Positions 1 through 6,709 of a stretch of DNA of 33,231 nt are shown here, piece by piece (position 1 is the stretch's first letter; every line of letters starts with the position of its first letter). The notes below the pieces were generated by a model. The model worked only from the letters and a program-made list of their open reading frames with translations, searched no databases and was not told the origin of the DNA. A program made the position numbers and the translations under genes. This DNA is from an uncultured Methylococcaceae bacterium. Lineage in GTDB: Bacteria > Pseudomonadota > Gammaproteobacteria > Methylococcales > Methylomonadaceae. The stretch lies in the NCBI GenBank assembly GCA_903938485.1, contig CAJADF010000084.1, positions 1 to 33,231 on the forward strand, given 5' to 3'.

Positions 1-13
1 AAAAAGGCGAGAT

Positions 14-79
14 AGGGGGAAATCCCCCTTATTTATGGGGATAAATTAGCTTATTTTGTCTGTTTTTCGTCAAAATAAG
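14..79. terminator. two inverted repeats at the left edge, possible terminators
   Basis: A 6-bp G/C stem (14-19 with 24-29, loop AAAT) lies beside a 9-bp perfect stem (50-58 with 71-79, 12-nt loop). They sit downstream of the minus-strand adhesin fragment and of whatever gene lies left of the window. Neither has a clean T-tract in either direction, so terminator function is only suggested. Confidence 0.3.
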
Positions 80-136
80 TTAAAAAATCAGTTTTAGGCC
101 ATTGTATTACAGAGATCACCTAATCAAGCAAAGGTC

Positions 137-373
137 TCAATTAGTTAACGGATCCCATGCCGAAGCCGTTCCAGCAGTTGCACCGATGAACAAAGTACCA
201 GAAGTCACGGATTTAATGTTAAAACTGGTAACCGTGCCATCTGCATCAGTAGCATTACTTTGAGCTAATAGGTTATCAAAACTGATGATTATCTGTGCAT
301 TCTCATTCCCACTGCCAATAGGTGAAAGAAAAGCATCAAAGATTGGATTTGTATTTAATGAAATGGGTGGCAT
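137..373 (-). pseudogene. orphan fragment of a giant adhesin / cadherin-like repeat module
   Basis: The 78-residue reading frame has no signal peptide or complete domain. It begins with an N-T-N-P-I-F stretch, then NEN...II-SFDNL, then ATDADGTVTSF and a GTLFIGA.AGTASAW segment. From memory, this matches one beta-sandwich module of very large repetitive surface proteins with Ca-binding or VCBS/cadherin-like repeats. Such modules normally continue past the W-x-x-x-T-N segment for several dozen residues, but here a TGA follows at once. There is no convincing ribosome binding site before the ATG. The likeliest reading is the remnant of a decayed or recombined adhesin gene. A short domesticated gene is possible but less likely. 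The module family is recognised by pattern only, without a search. Confidence 0.45.
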
Positions 374-628
374 AGAAGAATCTCAGTTTTAATAAATCAA
401 GAATAAAATATAAAGTTTAATCTGATAATAACTAAGTAACTATGTCTCGGTCAATCAATGAAATATTAAAATTTTATGAATTGTATTACACATTTAATAA
501 TGCATTGTTTAATATAAATTTATTATTTTATTTACCTAATTCCAAAATGTTAAAAAAATATCAACATTAGTAATGACTGATAATATCGAAGCACCCTCAC
601 TATACCTGCCAATTATCACCCCCCCAAT

Positions 629-803
629 CTATCCACCTTCCGGTCCTATAGACCGACCTATACACCCGAAAGACTGACCTTTACGGTAAAACGAGTAACT
701 ATCCACCCGATACGTTGACCTATTAACCCAATACGTCGGTGATTACACCCGATAAGTTGGCCTATCGGGTGTAATCACCGACCTTTCAGTCCTATAGCTG
801 CGT
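629..803. repeat. 21-bp-phased degenerate tandem repeat with a 20-bp inverted repeat
   Basis: Units start at about 658, 679, 699, 720, 741, 762 and 783, so the period is 21 bp with one 20-bp unit. A more divergent start lies at 629-657. The best units read roughly CTATnCACCCGATACGTTGAC; the one at 699-719 is closest to this. The unit at 762-782 is inverted. As a result 735-754 and 763-782 form a perfect 20-bp inverted repeat around an 8-nt loop (AGTTGGCC). A smaller perfect inverted repeat, CGGTC-CTATA-GACCG, lies at 641-655. A 21-bp period is two helical turns, so equivalent bases fall on one face of the DNA. Confidence 0.75.
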
Positions 804-837
804 ATTTAGACTCAGTTTGGGATTCATTAGGGTCTAT

Positions 838-899
838 AGGTGCGTGATACGAGTCAAAGCACGCACCTTTTAGGGCGTTAGGTCAATCTATTGACCTAA
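838..899. repeat. paired palindromic elements (REP/MITE-like)
   Basis: A 9-bp perfect stem AGGTGCGTG / CACGCACCT (838-846 with 860-868) has a 13-nt loop. It is followed by a second perfect inverted repeat, TTAGGTCAAT / ATTGACCTAA (878-887 with 890-899). The segment CTATAGGTGCGTG (835-846) also resembles CTATAGCTGCGTA (792-804) just upstream, which suggests the same element family as the 21-bp array. This looks like a short non-autonomous intergenic element. No other copy is visible in the window. Confidence 0.5.
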
Positions 900-1041
900 A
901 AGCTCATTGATGTGCACTTTTTGCAACTTCAATATTACAAAAATGAAACTTATTATTTATTTTCAATAACTTATATCTTTTTTATAATTTATAGTTTAAG
1001 GTACAAGCGTGACAACCCACTTAATCACCTAGGTATAAATT

Positions 1042-1656
1042 ATGAAACAGGCTAAAGTTCTTTTCGATTTCGTACTATTTGCATTAAACCTAAAAGTTAT
1101 TTTTTTTAGAACCGTCTTATTAAGACTAACCGGCAATCCATTTTTTACCGATCCTGACGTTTCTTTAAATGACGCCAAAATAGCTACTGATCTCCTCGAT
1201 AATGCTATACAAGCTAGCCAAGATGGCGGCCATACCGCTATTTCTATAATGCACGACTATGATAAAAGTGCGACGCTCATCTTTAAAAACTTAGCTCATT
1301 ATGTAGAGCGGTTATCCAATGGTGAAGAAACTAAAATATTAAGCAGCGGTTTTAACATGCGTAAACAACCCGCCATGTTTAATAAAGAAATTTTAGCGGT
1401 AACAGATGGCCCACATAGCGGAAGTGCAAAACTAACTGCACTGGCTAATCCTAGGGCGGGATCTTATTATTGGAAGATGTGCAAAGGACAATTGCCAGAA
1501 AAAGAAAGTGATTGGGTGTTTATTACGGTCACCACCCAATCTTCTTATCGCATTGAGGGTTTAGATCCTGGGGTTTATTATTACTTTACAGTTGCCATTA
1601 CTACACCTGAAGGCCTGAGTGATTTTTGCCCAGCCGTAAAAAAACTAATCAATTAA
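1042..1656 (+). CDS. small fibronectin type III-like domain protein
   Basis: The protein has 204 residues. Residues 1-60 contain the stretch LTGNPFFTDPDVSLNDAKIA, a signature I associate with small Fn3-domain hypothetical proteins of Bacteroidetes and some aquatic Proteobacteria. Residues 60-120 are helical in character. Residues 123-200 have a fibronectin type III pattern: a Y-Y-W core, then SSYRIEGLDPGVYYYFTVA near 175-193, the usual strand E-F-G signature. The hydrophobic stretch near residues 8-27 is interrupted by K and R, so no clear signal peptide is seen. No catalytic residues are recognised. The start is ATG after a weak AGGT. The gene stands alone next to the repeat array. The fold is moderately sure; the function is unknown. 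Confidence 0.6.
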   Translation: MKQAKVLFDFVLFALNLKVIFFRTVLLRLTGNPFFTDPDVSLNDAKIATDLLDNAIQASQDGGHTAISIMHDYDKSATLIFKNLAHYVERLSNGEETKILSSGFNMRKQPAMFNKEILAVTDGPHSGSAKLTALANPRAGSYYWKMCKGQLPEKESDWVFITVTTQSSYRIEGLDPGVYYYFTVAITTPEGLSDFCPAVKKLIN

Positions 1657-1729
1657 TCGTTATCGTTTTAGCATTAATTATCAAATTTGTATTTGAAACT
1701 TATTGTGATTGTCATTGTCAAAACGCGTA

Positions 1730-1748
1730 CTATTAATTTAATTAATAG
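1730..1748. promoter_or_regulatory. 19-bp AT-rich palindrome upstream of the secreted-protein gene
   Basis: CTATTAATT and AATTAATAG (1730-1738 and 1740-1748) are perfectly inverted around one T. The site lies 45 bp before the ATG of the Pro/Tyr-rich protein. It could be an operator, but AT-only palindromes arise easily by chance in DNA of this composition. Confidence 0.3.
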
Positions 1749-1792
1749 CTTGCTTGCAGAATCCATGAAAACAATACTAAAGAGGATGACAA

Positions 1793-2080
1793 ATGCTAAA
1801 AATCTTATTATCTCTTTTATTAAGCCTTACTTTTTCTGCTAGCAGTTATGCAGACCGAGATGATGGCATATTACCGTTACTTGAGGGTATAGCCATTGGC
1901 TCTATACTCCCTCGCCCCGTTCCACCGCCAGTGTATTACCCACCCGAAGGCTATTATCCACAACAAAGAGTTTACGTACCTGTGCCAGCGCCTGTGTATT
2001 ATGAGCCAGCTTATCGATATGAAGGTTACGAATATGGACAGGGGCACCGACACAACCACAGAAGATGGGATCGTGATTAA
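1793..2080 (+). CDS. small secreted Pro/Tyr-rich protein
   Basis: The protein has 95 residues. The N-terminus is a typical Sec signal peptide: K3, a run of Leu, then SASSYA-D with cleavage near residue 20. The mature part begins with acidic DRDDGILP, followed by a Pro/Tyr/Val-rich stretch (residues 40-75) with repeated PVYY and VPVPAP motifs. It ends in a His/Arg/Asp-rich tail that could bind metal or nucleic acid, though this is not shown. The ribosome binding site AGAGGA lies seven bases before the ATG. It probably acts in the periplasm or outer envelope. No enzyme family is recognised; similar low-complexity exported proteins are common and unassigned. It ends 17 bp from the convergent gene at 2098. 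Confidence 0.65.
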   Translation: MLKILLSLLLSLTFSASSYADRDDGILPLLEGIAIGSILPRPVPPPVYYPPEGYYPQQRVYVPVPAPVYYEPAYRYEGYEYGQGHRHNHRRWDRD

Positions 2081-2097
2081 ACAATCATTTCTAACGT

Positions 2098-2607
2098 CTA
2101 CAATAAATAATCTAAAATAAACTCTGCAAAGTCTTCTTGATCCGGTTTTTTAATGGAGGCTTGTAATTTTTTCTCAGTTAAGTCATCAATATCTTCGAGA
2201 TAGTCTTCTCTGTATTCTTCTCGAAGATAGCGACACCAATCCAATTTACTTTTACGCAGATTATCAAAAGAACCTAAAAACTGAATCTGCACTTCAATAT
2301 CTTTTAATAGTTCATTTAAGGTCGCTAATAGTTCTAGCTCATCTAATTCTTGCTTGGCTGCGGCTTCGAAGACCAGAGCAATAGCCTGTTTTGCTAGGGT
2401 TTTATCCTGCGCATTGTCATCAGATAGCACTTCTAACAAATCATTATGTATCGCGTTATGTAATTCAGCTTCTGTTGTGTACCAAAAAAAACACCCACCT
2501 GCACTACCGGCATATTCATCTTCTAAAAAGAAACCATAAGGAAACTCAAGTGGATTCCTACCTTGCGCTTCTTCTAAAGTATTTAATAATGTTGGATCTG
2601 TTGGCAT
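2098..2607 (-). CDS. acidic hypothetical protein, function unknown
   Basis: The protein has 169 residues from the ATG at 2607. An in-frame TTG at 2625 would add six residues, but AGGAAC stands just before the ATG and decides the start. The protein is acidic and mostly helical, with no signal peptide or membrane segment. A short Gly-Gly-Cys-Phe-Phe-Trp patch lies at residues 36-43, and a Leu/Glu-rich helical centre at 65-115. A charged C-terminal part contains RKSKLDWCRYLREEY. I do not recognise the family. It could be a small cytosolic regulatory or structural protein. It is transcribed alone, divergent from the rubredoxin gene. Confidence 0.6.
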   Translation of the reverse strand: MPTDPTLLNTLEEAQGRNPLEFPYGFFLEDEYAGSAGGCFFWYTTEAELHNAIHNDLLEVLSDDNAQDKTLAKQAIALVFEAAAKQELDELELLATLNELLKDIEVQIQFLGSFDNLRKSKLDWCRYLREEYREDYLEDIDDLTEKKLQASIKKPDQEDFAEFILDYLL

Positions 2608-2689
2608 TTTAGTTCCTGTGTTCAATGGATATCATCTGTTGAGTTACACATCTTAACAACTAATAAGGGGTATTACCCTAAAAAAGTAG

Positions 2690-2744
2690 AGATTGAAATT
2701 CATAATAAAACTGTTAAATTCAATCTTACTAAACTAAAGTTTAG
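2690..2744. promoter_or_regulatory. inverted repeats in the rubredoxin upstream region
   Basis: Arms 2690-2700 and 2716-2726 are inverted at 10 of 11 positions around a 15-nt loop. CTAAAC (2729-2734) and GTTTAG (2739-2744) form a second short inverted repeat. Both lie between the divergent genes at 2607 (minus) and 2770 (plus), so they may be operator or leader structures. Function is not shown. Confidence 0.25.
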
Positions 2745-2769
2745 ATTTTATTAACCTTGAGGATTAAGT

Positions 2770-2949
2770 ATGGCTGATTACAAAAAATATATCTGCGAAG
2801 TATGCGAACACATTTATGATGAAGCGTTGGGCGATACCGATTCTGATATCGCTCCGGGTACTGTATGGGCTGATGTGCCAGAAGATTGGCGTTGCCCAGA
2901 CTGTGGCGTGGGCAAGGATGATTTTATATTACTCGTAGACCCTAGCTAG
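2770..2949 (+). CDS. rubredoxin
   Basis: This 59-residue gene falls below common ORF length cut-offs. It encodes a one-iron electron carrier of the cytoplasm. The four iron ligands are clear: C9-E-V-C12 and C42-P-D-C45. The family core is present: YICEVC.HIYDEA, then D-I-A-P-G-T near 26-31, DVPEDWRCPDCG near 36-46 and KDDF. The usual Gly after the first CxxC is Glu here. The start is ATG with GAGG upstream. The stop codon lies inside the 3' end of the convergent olsA gene, giving a 21-bp tail-to-tail overlap. Its redox partner is not in the window; rubredoxins commonly serve alkane hydroxylase, peroxide or oxygen detoxification systems. Confidence 0.93.
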   Translation: MADYKKYICEVCEHIYDEALGDTDSDIAPGTVWADVPEDWRCPDCGVGKDDFILLVDPS

Positions 2950-3705
2950 TTCTACATTAAGCGCAATTTTATCGACGATAGATTCTCTGGCTTCATGACT
3001 CACAGAGAGTCTATCTCTACCGGAACTTCTAATTACGGGTAAAAATGAAATCACCAAATCAATTTTTTCCATCGTTAGGATTCTTAATAAATGCGATACA
3101 AAATCATCATCACCTACAAACGGTGCTAATTCTTTTGAAGGGCCAATATACTCCAGCGCAATCGGTTGAATAGGTGCTTTGGTCAGTAATGCCGGTTGAA
3201 ATAAAGAAGCATGAAAACCTAAGACATCATCACCTTTTGTAGTGGTGCCCTCTGGAAACGCGATGATATTAGATTGTTGTTTCAACAACCAGATCATGCG
3301 CTCATTGATTTCTTTGACGTGTTTTTTATCGCCACGACGGATAAATATAGTTCCCGCTTGTCTGGCTAAAAAGCCAATCACCGGCCAACCGGAAATATCA
3401 CTTTTAGCGACAAAATAAGCCGGTAAAAATTTACCAATTACGACAATATCTAACCAAGAGATATGGTTACTGACTAATAGTGAACCCTCTTCTGGCAGTG
3501 TACCCTCTTGGGTGATATGCAGATTAAGAATGGCACTAAAACTGTTAAGCCAATTTTGTTTTATCGCATCACGTCTTTTTTTGGCAATATTAGCTTTGCT
3601 TAATAATCCCAATAAAGGGAATATTAAACCCGCTAATACTAAACCATACGCAAATAAAACAATAACTCGACTTAATTTATAGGTTAGCCGCAGTTTCGAT
3701 TTCAT
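2929..3705 (-). CDS. olsA: lysophospholipid / lyso-ornithine-lipid acyltransferase (PlsC family)
   Basis: The protein has 258 residues. It transfers an acyl chain to a lyso-lipid at the inner membrane. The family motifs are present: NHISWLD with H81 and D86 (HX4D catalytic motif), FIRRGD near 121-126, and FPEGTTTKGD at 150-159. One N-terminal membrane segment lies at about residues 13-35. Its start overlaps the end of the upstream olsB by 29 bp, so translation is probably coupled. That pairing supports OlsA, the second step of ornithine lipid synthesis (O-acylation of lyso-ornithine lipid), rather than the general PlsC of phospholipid synthesis. Its last 21 bp overlap the rubredoxin gene on the other strand. 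The family is sure; the exact substrate is inferred from context. Confidence 0.85.
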   Translation of the reverse strand: MKSKLRLTYKLSRVIVLFAYGLVLAGLIFPLLGLLSKANIAKKRRDAIKQNWLNSFSAILNLHITQEGTLPEEGSLLVSNHISWLDIVVIGKFLPAYFVAKSDISGWPVIGFLARQAGTIFIRRGDKKHVKEINERMIWLLKQQSNIIAFPEGTTTKGDDVLGFHASLFQPALLTKAPIQPIALEYIGPSKELAPFVGDDDFVSHLLRILTMEKIDLVISFLPVIRSSGRDRLSVSHEARESIVDKIALNVELARVYE

Positions 3706-4468
3706 TAGGTGCTTGATAGCCTTTCATATAATGTTTGCTGTAACGATCTTTTAACTGATCTAAAGGTAATAATACAAATAAATCCATACAGTTAAAATCT
3801 TCATCCCAATACGGTTCGCCACAAATTAATGCACCAAATCGTAAATAGGCCTTTAATAAAGGTGGGATACCTGACTCGTCACGTTGACATCTTAATTCAG
3901 CAGGCACTGCGATACTAGGGGTTACTTGAATATCGCTAGGGGCGATATTCTTTTCATCAATGTTTCTAAATACTGCATCAATTGCATAACCGCTTGGACC
4001 GGGCGTAATACTTGCACAACCTAATAAGTAGTTATATTGGCCTTCTAAGGCATATTGCACTAATGAAGACCATAACGTGGTTAATACCGCACCACCACGA
4101 TAATCAGGATCTACACACGTTCTACCCACTTCTAAAAAACGACCGGGTAGAGCCAATACTTGATCTAGATTAAATTCATCTTGTGAATAAAAACGACCCA
4201 ATCTTTTTGCTTGATCTTGGTTTAATAAGCGTGTGTAACCCACAATCTTTTGGTTAACATTGTCATAAACAATTAAATGATCACAATAGCTATCCACTTC
4301 ATCATAATCAAGACCTTCCGCTTCGGTCTTTAATTTTGCACCCATTTCTCTACCAAATACGCGGTATCTCAGGGCTTGAGCTTCTTTTATTAATGCTTCT
4401 GTATCAGCTAAAAAACAATCTAGTTTTTTAGTGGCTTTGATAAGTGTTTCTGTCTCTGTGTTTTGCAT
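3677..4468 (-). CDS. olsB: L-ornithine N(alpha)-acyltransferase (OlsB-like GNAT protein)
   Basis: The protein has 263 residues from the ATG at 4468, which has AGGTGG eight bases upstream. An in-frame GTG at 4480 is closer to that site and less likely. OlsB makes lyso-ornithine lipid from ornithine and 3-hydroxyacyl-ACP. Family features seen are ALRYRVFGREMG near 36-47, LGRFYSQDEFNL near 89-100, EVGRTCVDPDYRGG near 113-126 (the GNAT cofactor-binding region), and the C-terminal PPLLKAYLRFGA / GEPYWDEDFNCMDLFVLL block typical of OlsB-type proteins, formerly called hemolysin-like. It is the first gene of an overlapping pair with olsA and stands behind a three-part Pho box, as expected if ornithine lipids replace phospholipids when phosphate is scarce. 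Confidence 0.85.
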   Translation of the reverse strand: MQNTETETLIKATKKLDCFLADTEALIKEAQALRYRVFGREMGAKLKTEAEGLDYDEVDSYCDHLIVYDNVNQKIVGYTRLLNQDQAKRLGRFYSQDEFNLDQVLALPGRFLEVGRTCVDPDYRGGAVLTTLWSSLVQYALEGQYNYLLGCASITPGPSGYAIDAVFRNIDEKNIAPSDIQVTPSIAVPAELRCQRDESGIPPLLKAYLRFGALICGEPYWDEDFNCMDLFVLLPLDQLKDRYSKHYMKGYQAPNEIETAANL

Positions 4469-4552
4469 GTATTTTGCCACCTAGCTCGGATAAATATCGA
4501 AATAGATTAATCAACCAAAGTGACAGTTTAATGTCAGCTTAGTTAAAGAAAC

Positions 4553-4581
4553 ATGACAATCAAATGACAGATTTGTGACAA
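4553..4581 (-). promoter_or_regulatory. predicted Pho box (three half-sites) upstream of olsBA
   Basis: Three 7-mers with 4-nt spacers read ATGACAA-TCAA-ATGACAG-ATTT-GTGACAA on the plus strand. That is three copies of the PhoB half-site (CTGTCAT, read on the minus strand) at 11-nt period, oriented toward olsB. The box ends 84 bp before the olsB ATG. A possible -10 lies in the TAACTA region at 4540-4546, but it is weak. A further TGACAgtttaaTGTCA inverted pair lies at 4521-4536. Confidence 0.7.
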
Positions 4582-4604
4582 TTCATTTTTAGTAAATCAA
4601 CTTA

Positions 4605-4616
4605 GTTGATATCAAC
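4605..4616. promoter_or_regulatory. perfect 12-bp palindrome in the olsB-pepA divergent region
   Basis: GTTGATATCAAC is fully self-complementary. It lies in the 298-bp (from the olsB ATG, 310-bp) space shared by olsB and pepA, 163 bp before the pepA ATG. It could be a regulator site for pepA. It lacks the 4-nt spacer of an FNR site. Candidate -10 hexamers for pepA are TATAAT (4689-4694) and TATACT (4713-4718), neither with a good -35. Confidence 0.3.
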
Positions 4617-4778
4617 AGTTATATACATTCTTTAGCCTTTTTAAGCATTACGCCTCATCAACACTATATAGGCAAAGGCTATTGGCTGTATAATTTAAAG
4701 AAATACTTGTCTTATACTGTTTAGAGATTAAACTCCTATAACATTGTAATTTTAATCAGCCCCCTTACGAGTTTAGTT

Positions 4779-6266
4779 ATGGAATATGTTTTAGAAACCA
4801 CCCCCGTAAATACCCTTCATACTGATTGCCTCATTATTGGTGTTTACAAAGATTTACAACTCACCCATTCCGCAACATCTCTTAACGAGAACATTCTTAA
4901 TATCATTAACAAAGTATTAGCGCGTGGTGACAACAACGGTGAGTTAGCGTGCACTCTATTGATTAATGCCTTACCCGATAGCAGTATCGAACGCATTTTA
5001 TTAGTCGGCCTGGGTGATCAAAAAGCGCTATCAAGTAAAAATTTTAGAAAAGCGTTACAAGCCGTGTTCCTTAGTTTAAAGAAAACCCAAGTTAAATTGG
5101 CGACTTGCACTTTGGCTGATGTCGATGTTTGTGACAGTGATCGCCAATGGAAAACTCGCCAAATTATTGAAATCGCCAATGATACCGCTTATCAATTTAC
5201 CACATACAAATCTAATAAAGACGTTGATTTTAATGTTGATAAAATCACAGTAACTGCACCAGAATCTGAATTAGCATTGGCACAATTAGGGCTATCACAA
5301 GGCATTGCCATTGCTGATGGCATCAATCTAACTAAATTACTTTCTGATTTACCCGGCAATATTTGTACACCCACTTATCTTGCAGAACAAGCCATTGCCT
5401 TAGGCAGTCAATATGACAAGTTAAGCATTAACGTACTTGAAGAAGCCGATATGGAACAACTTGGCATGGGTGCGTTGTTATCGGTCTCTCGTGGCAGCAG
5501 ACAACCCGCTAAATTAATTACCTTGGATTATCAAGGGGGGGATAAAAACGTTAAGCCTATAGTGTTAATTGGTAAAGGATTGACCTTTGATGCGGGCGGA
5601 ATTTCATTAAAACCTGGCTTAGGCATGGATGAAATGAAATACGATATGTGCGGTGGCGCTACGGTATTAGGTACATTAAAAGCAGCTGCAGAAATGCAAT
5701 TACCGCTCAATATTATTGGCTTAATCCCATCATCAGAAAACTTACCCGATGGTGACGCTAATAAACCGGGTGACATCTTAATCAGCATGTCCGGCAAAAC
5801 CATTGAAGTATTAAATACTGATGCCGAAGGTCGTTTATTGCTATGCGATACATTAACGTATGCAGAACGTTTTAACCCTGATGTCGTTATAGATATGGCT
5901 ACCTTAACAGGTGCTTGTTTAGTCGCCTTGGGCAGAGTACCCAGCGGTTTATTAGGCAACTGTGATGCTTTGTGTAACGATTTAATCGCCGCCAGTGAAG
6001 TGGCCAATGACAGCTTATGGCGCTTACCATTATGGGAAGAATATCAAGAGCAACTTAAATCTAACTTTGCAGACCTCGCTAATATTGGTGGTAAAGATGC
6101 AGGCACCATTACTGCCGCATGTTTCTTGTCGCAATTTGCAGAAAAATTTAACTGGGCGCATTTAGATATCGCGGGAACGGCATGGCGAACCGGCCAAAAT
6201 AAAGGTGCAACAGGCAGACCTGTACCATTATTAACGCAATATTTATTAAATAGAGCTTATGGCTGA
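4779..6266 (+). CDS. pepA: leucyl aminopeptidase (M17 family, PepA)
   Basis: The protein has 495 residues, close to the usual length. It is a cytosolic hexameric dimetal peptidase that removes N-terminal residues from peptides; in E. coli, PepA also binds DNA in Xer recombination and carAB control. The signature NTDAEGRL is at residues 346-353. Metal and catalytic residues can be placed by the family pattern: K266 and D271 (GKGLTFDAGG), K278, D289, D348, E350 and R352. Each is four positions before its E. coli counterpart. Residues 1-165 are the variable N-terminal domain. Its last 8 bp overlap the start of holC, in the conserved pepA-holC-valS order. Confidence 0.97.
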   Translation: MEYVLETTPVNTLHTDCLIIGVYKDLQLTHSATSLNENILNIINKVLARGDNNGELACTLLINALPDSSIERILLVGLGDQKALSSKNFRKALQAVFLSLKKTQVKLATCTLADVDVCDSDRQWKTRQIIEIANDTAYQFTTYKSNKDVDFNVDKITVTAPESELALAQLGLSQGIAIADGINLTKLLSDLPGNICTPTYLAEQAIALGSQYDKLSINVLEEADMEQLGMGALLSVSRGSRQPAKLITLDYQGGDKNVKPIVLIGKGLTFDAGGISLKPGLGMDEMKYDMCGGATVLGTLKAAAEMQLPLNIIGLIPSSENLPDGDANKPGDILISMSGKTIEVLNTDAEGRLLLCDTLTYAERFNPDVVIDMATLTGACLVALGRVPSGLLGNCDALCNDLIAASEVANDSLWRLPLWEEYQEQLKSNFADLANIGGKDAGTITAACFLSQFAEKFNWAHLDIAGTAWRTGQNKGATGRPVPLLTQYLLNRAYG

Positions 6267-6693
6267 AGTCAGCTTTTATGTACTGTCATCTGATTCAATT
6301 GATAAACGCGATGAGTTTGCCTGCAAACTCATCGAAAAAGCTTATCGGAGTGAATGTTACTGTTATGTATTAACGGATAATGCAGAACAAAGCCATAAGT
6401 TCGATGATTTACTATGGACTTTTAGAGCGTCTAGCTTTGTACCTCATCAAATAGATGACGGGGTATTACCTGAGTTTAAAAATCAAATTCTAATAGGTTC
6501 AAACGGCATTCCCCAAGACTGGCAACATACCGTGATTAATCTTTCTACAAACTGTCCCGAAGATTTTAGTAATATAGTACGCATTCTGGAAATCTTAGAT
6601 AATAACGAAACGACTAAAATGTCTGGCAGACAGCGCTATAGTACTTACCAAAAAGCCAGCATACCGATTACTACCCATCATATTAATAATTAA
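6259..6693 (+). CDS. holC: DNA polymerase III chi subunit
   Basis: The protein has 144 residues. HolC belongs to the clamp-loader complex and links it to single-stranded DNA binding protein. The N-terminus, V-S-F-Y-V-L-S, is a typical HolC first strand. The middle part contains [12 protein letters not shown] and [15 protein letters not shown], the latter matching the conserved L-W-x-F--x-S-F-x-P-H block near residues 51-64. The next part ends in P.DW.HTVINLS near 90-101. The start ATG overlaps the pepA stop by 8 bp and valS begins 16 bp downstream, so it is co-transcribed. The C-terminal 20 residues are variable and not assigned. Confidence 0.92.
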   Translation: MAEVSFYVLSSDSIDKRDEFACKLIEKAYRSECYCYVLTDNAEQSHKFDDLLWTFRASSFVPHQIDDGVLPEFKNQILIGSNGIPQDWQHTVINLSTNCPEDFSNIVRILEILDNNETTKMSGRQRYSTYQKASIPITTHHINN

Positions 6694-6709
6694 AAAAGAC
6701 CCTTCACAC

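Larger units (their letters stand above)
374..1041. other. 668-bp gene-free region with structured repeats
   Basis: Positions 374-600 are very AT-rich and I see no gene in them. Positions 629-803 hold a tandem 21-bp degenerate repeat, and 838-899 hold two further palindromes. A possible promoter for the downstream gene has TATAAT at 983-988 and a weak TTTCAA at 961-966, 16 bp apart. All frames through the repeat carry stop codons, so it is not coding. Confidence 0.6.

Noticed and set aside
629-803. CRISPR array
   Set aside because: The repeat is 21 bp with no constant repeat separated by unique spacers; units are degenerate along their whole length, one is inverted and no cas gene is present.
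1701-1722. Pho box before the Pro/Tyr-rich protein
   Set aside because: TTGTGATTGTCATTGTC contains TGTCA twice, but the spacing is 6 nt, not the 11 nt required.
1877-2120. Three overlapping small frames over the secreted-protein gene (1877-2059 minus, 1902-2084 minus, 1896-2120 plus)
   Set aside because: They are shadows of a gene with a clear signal peptide and ribosome binding site.
5531-6007. 158-residue reading frame on the minus strand
   Set aside because: It lies wholly inside pepA, whose active-site region is intact, and has no family-like sequence.
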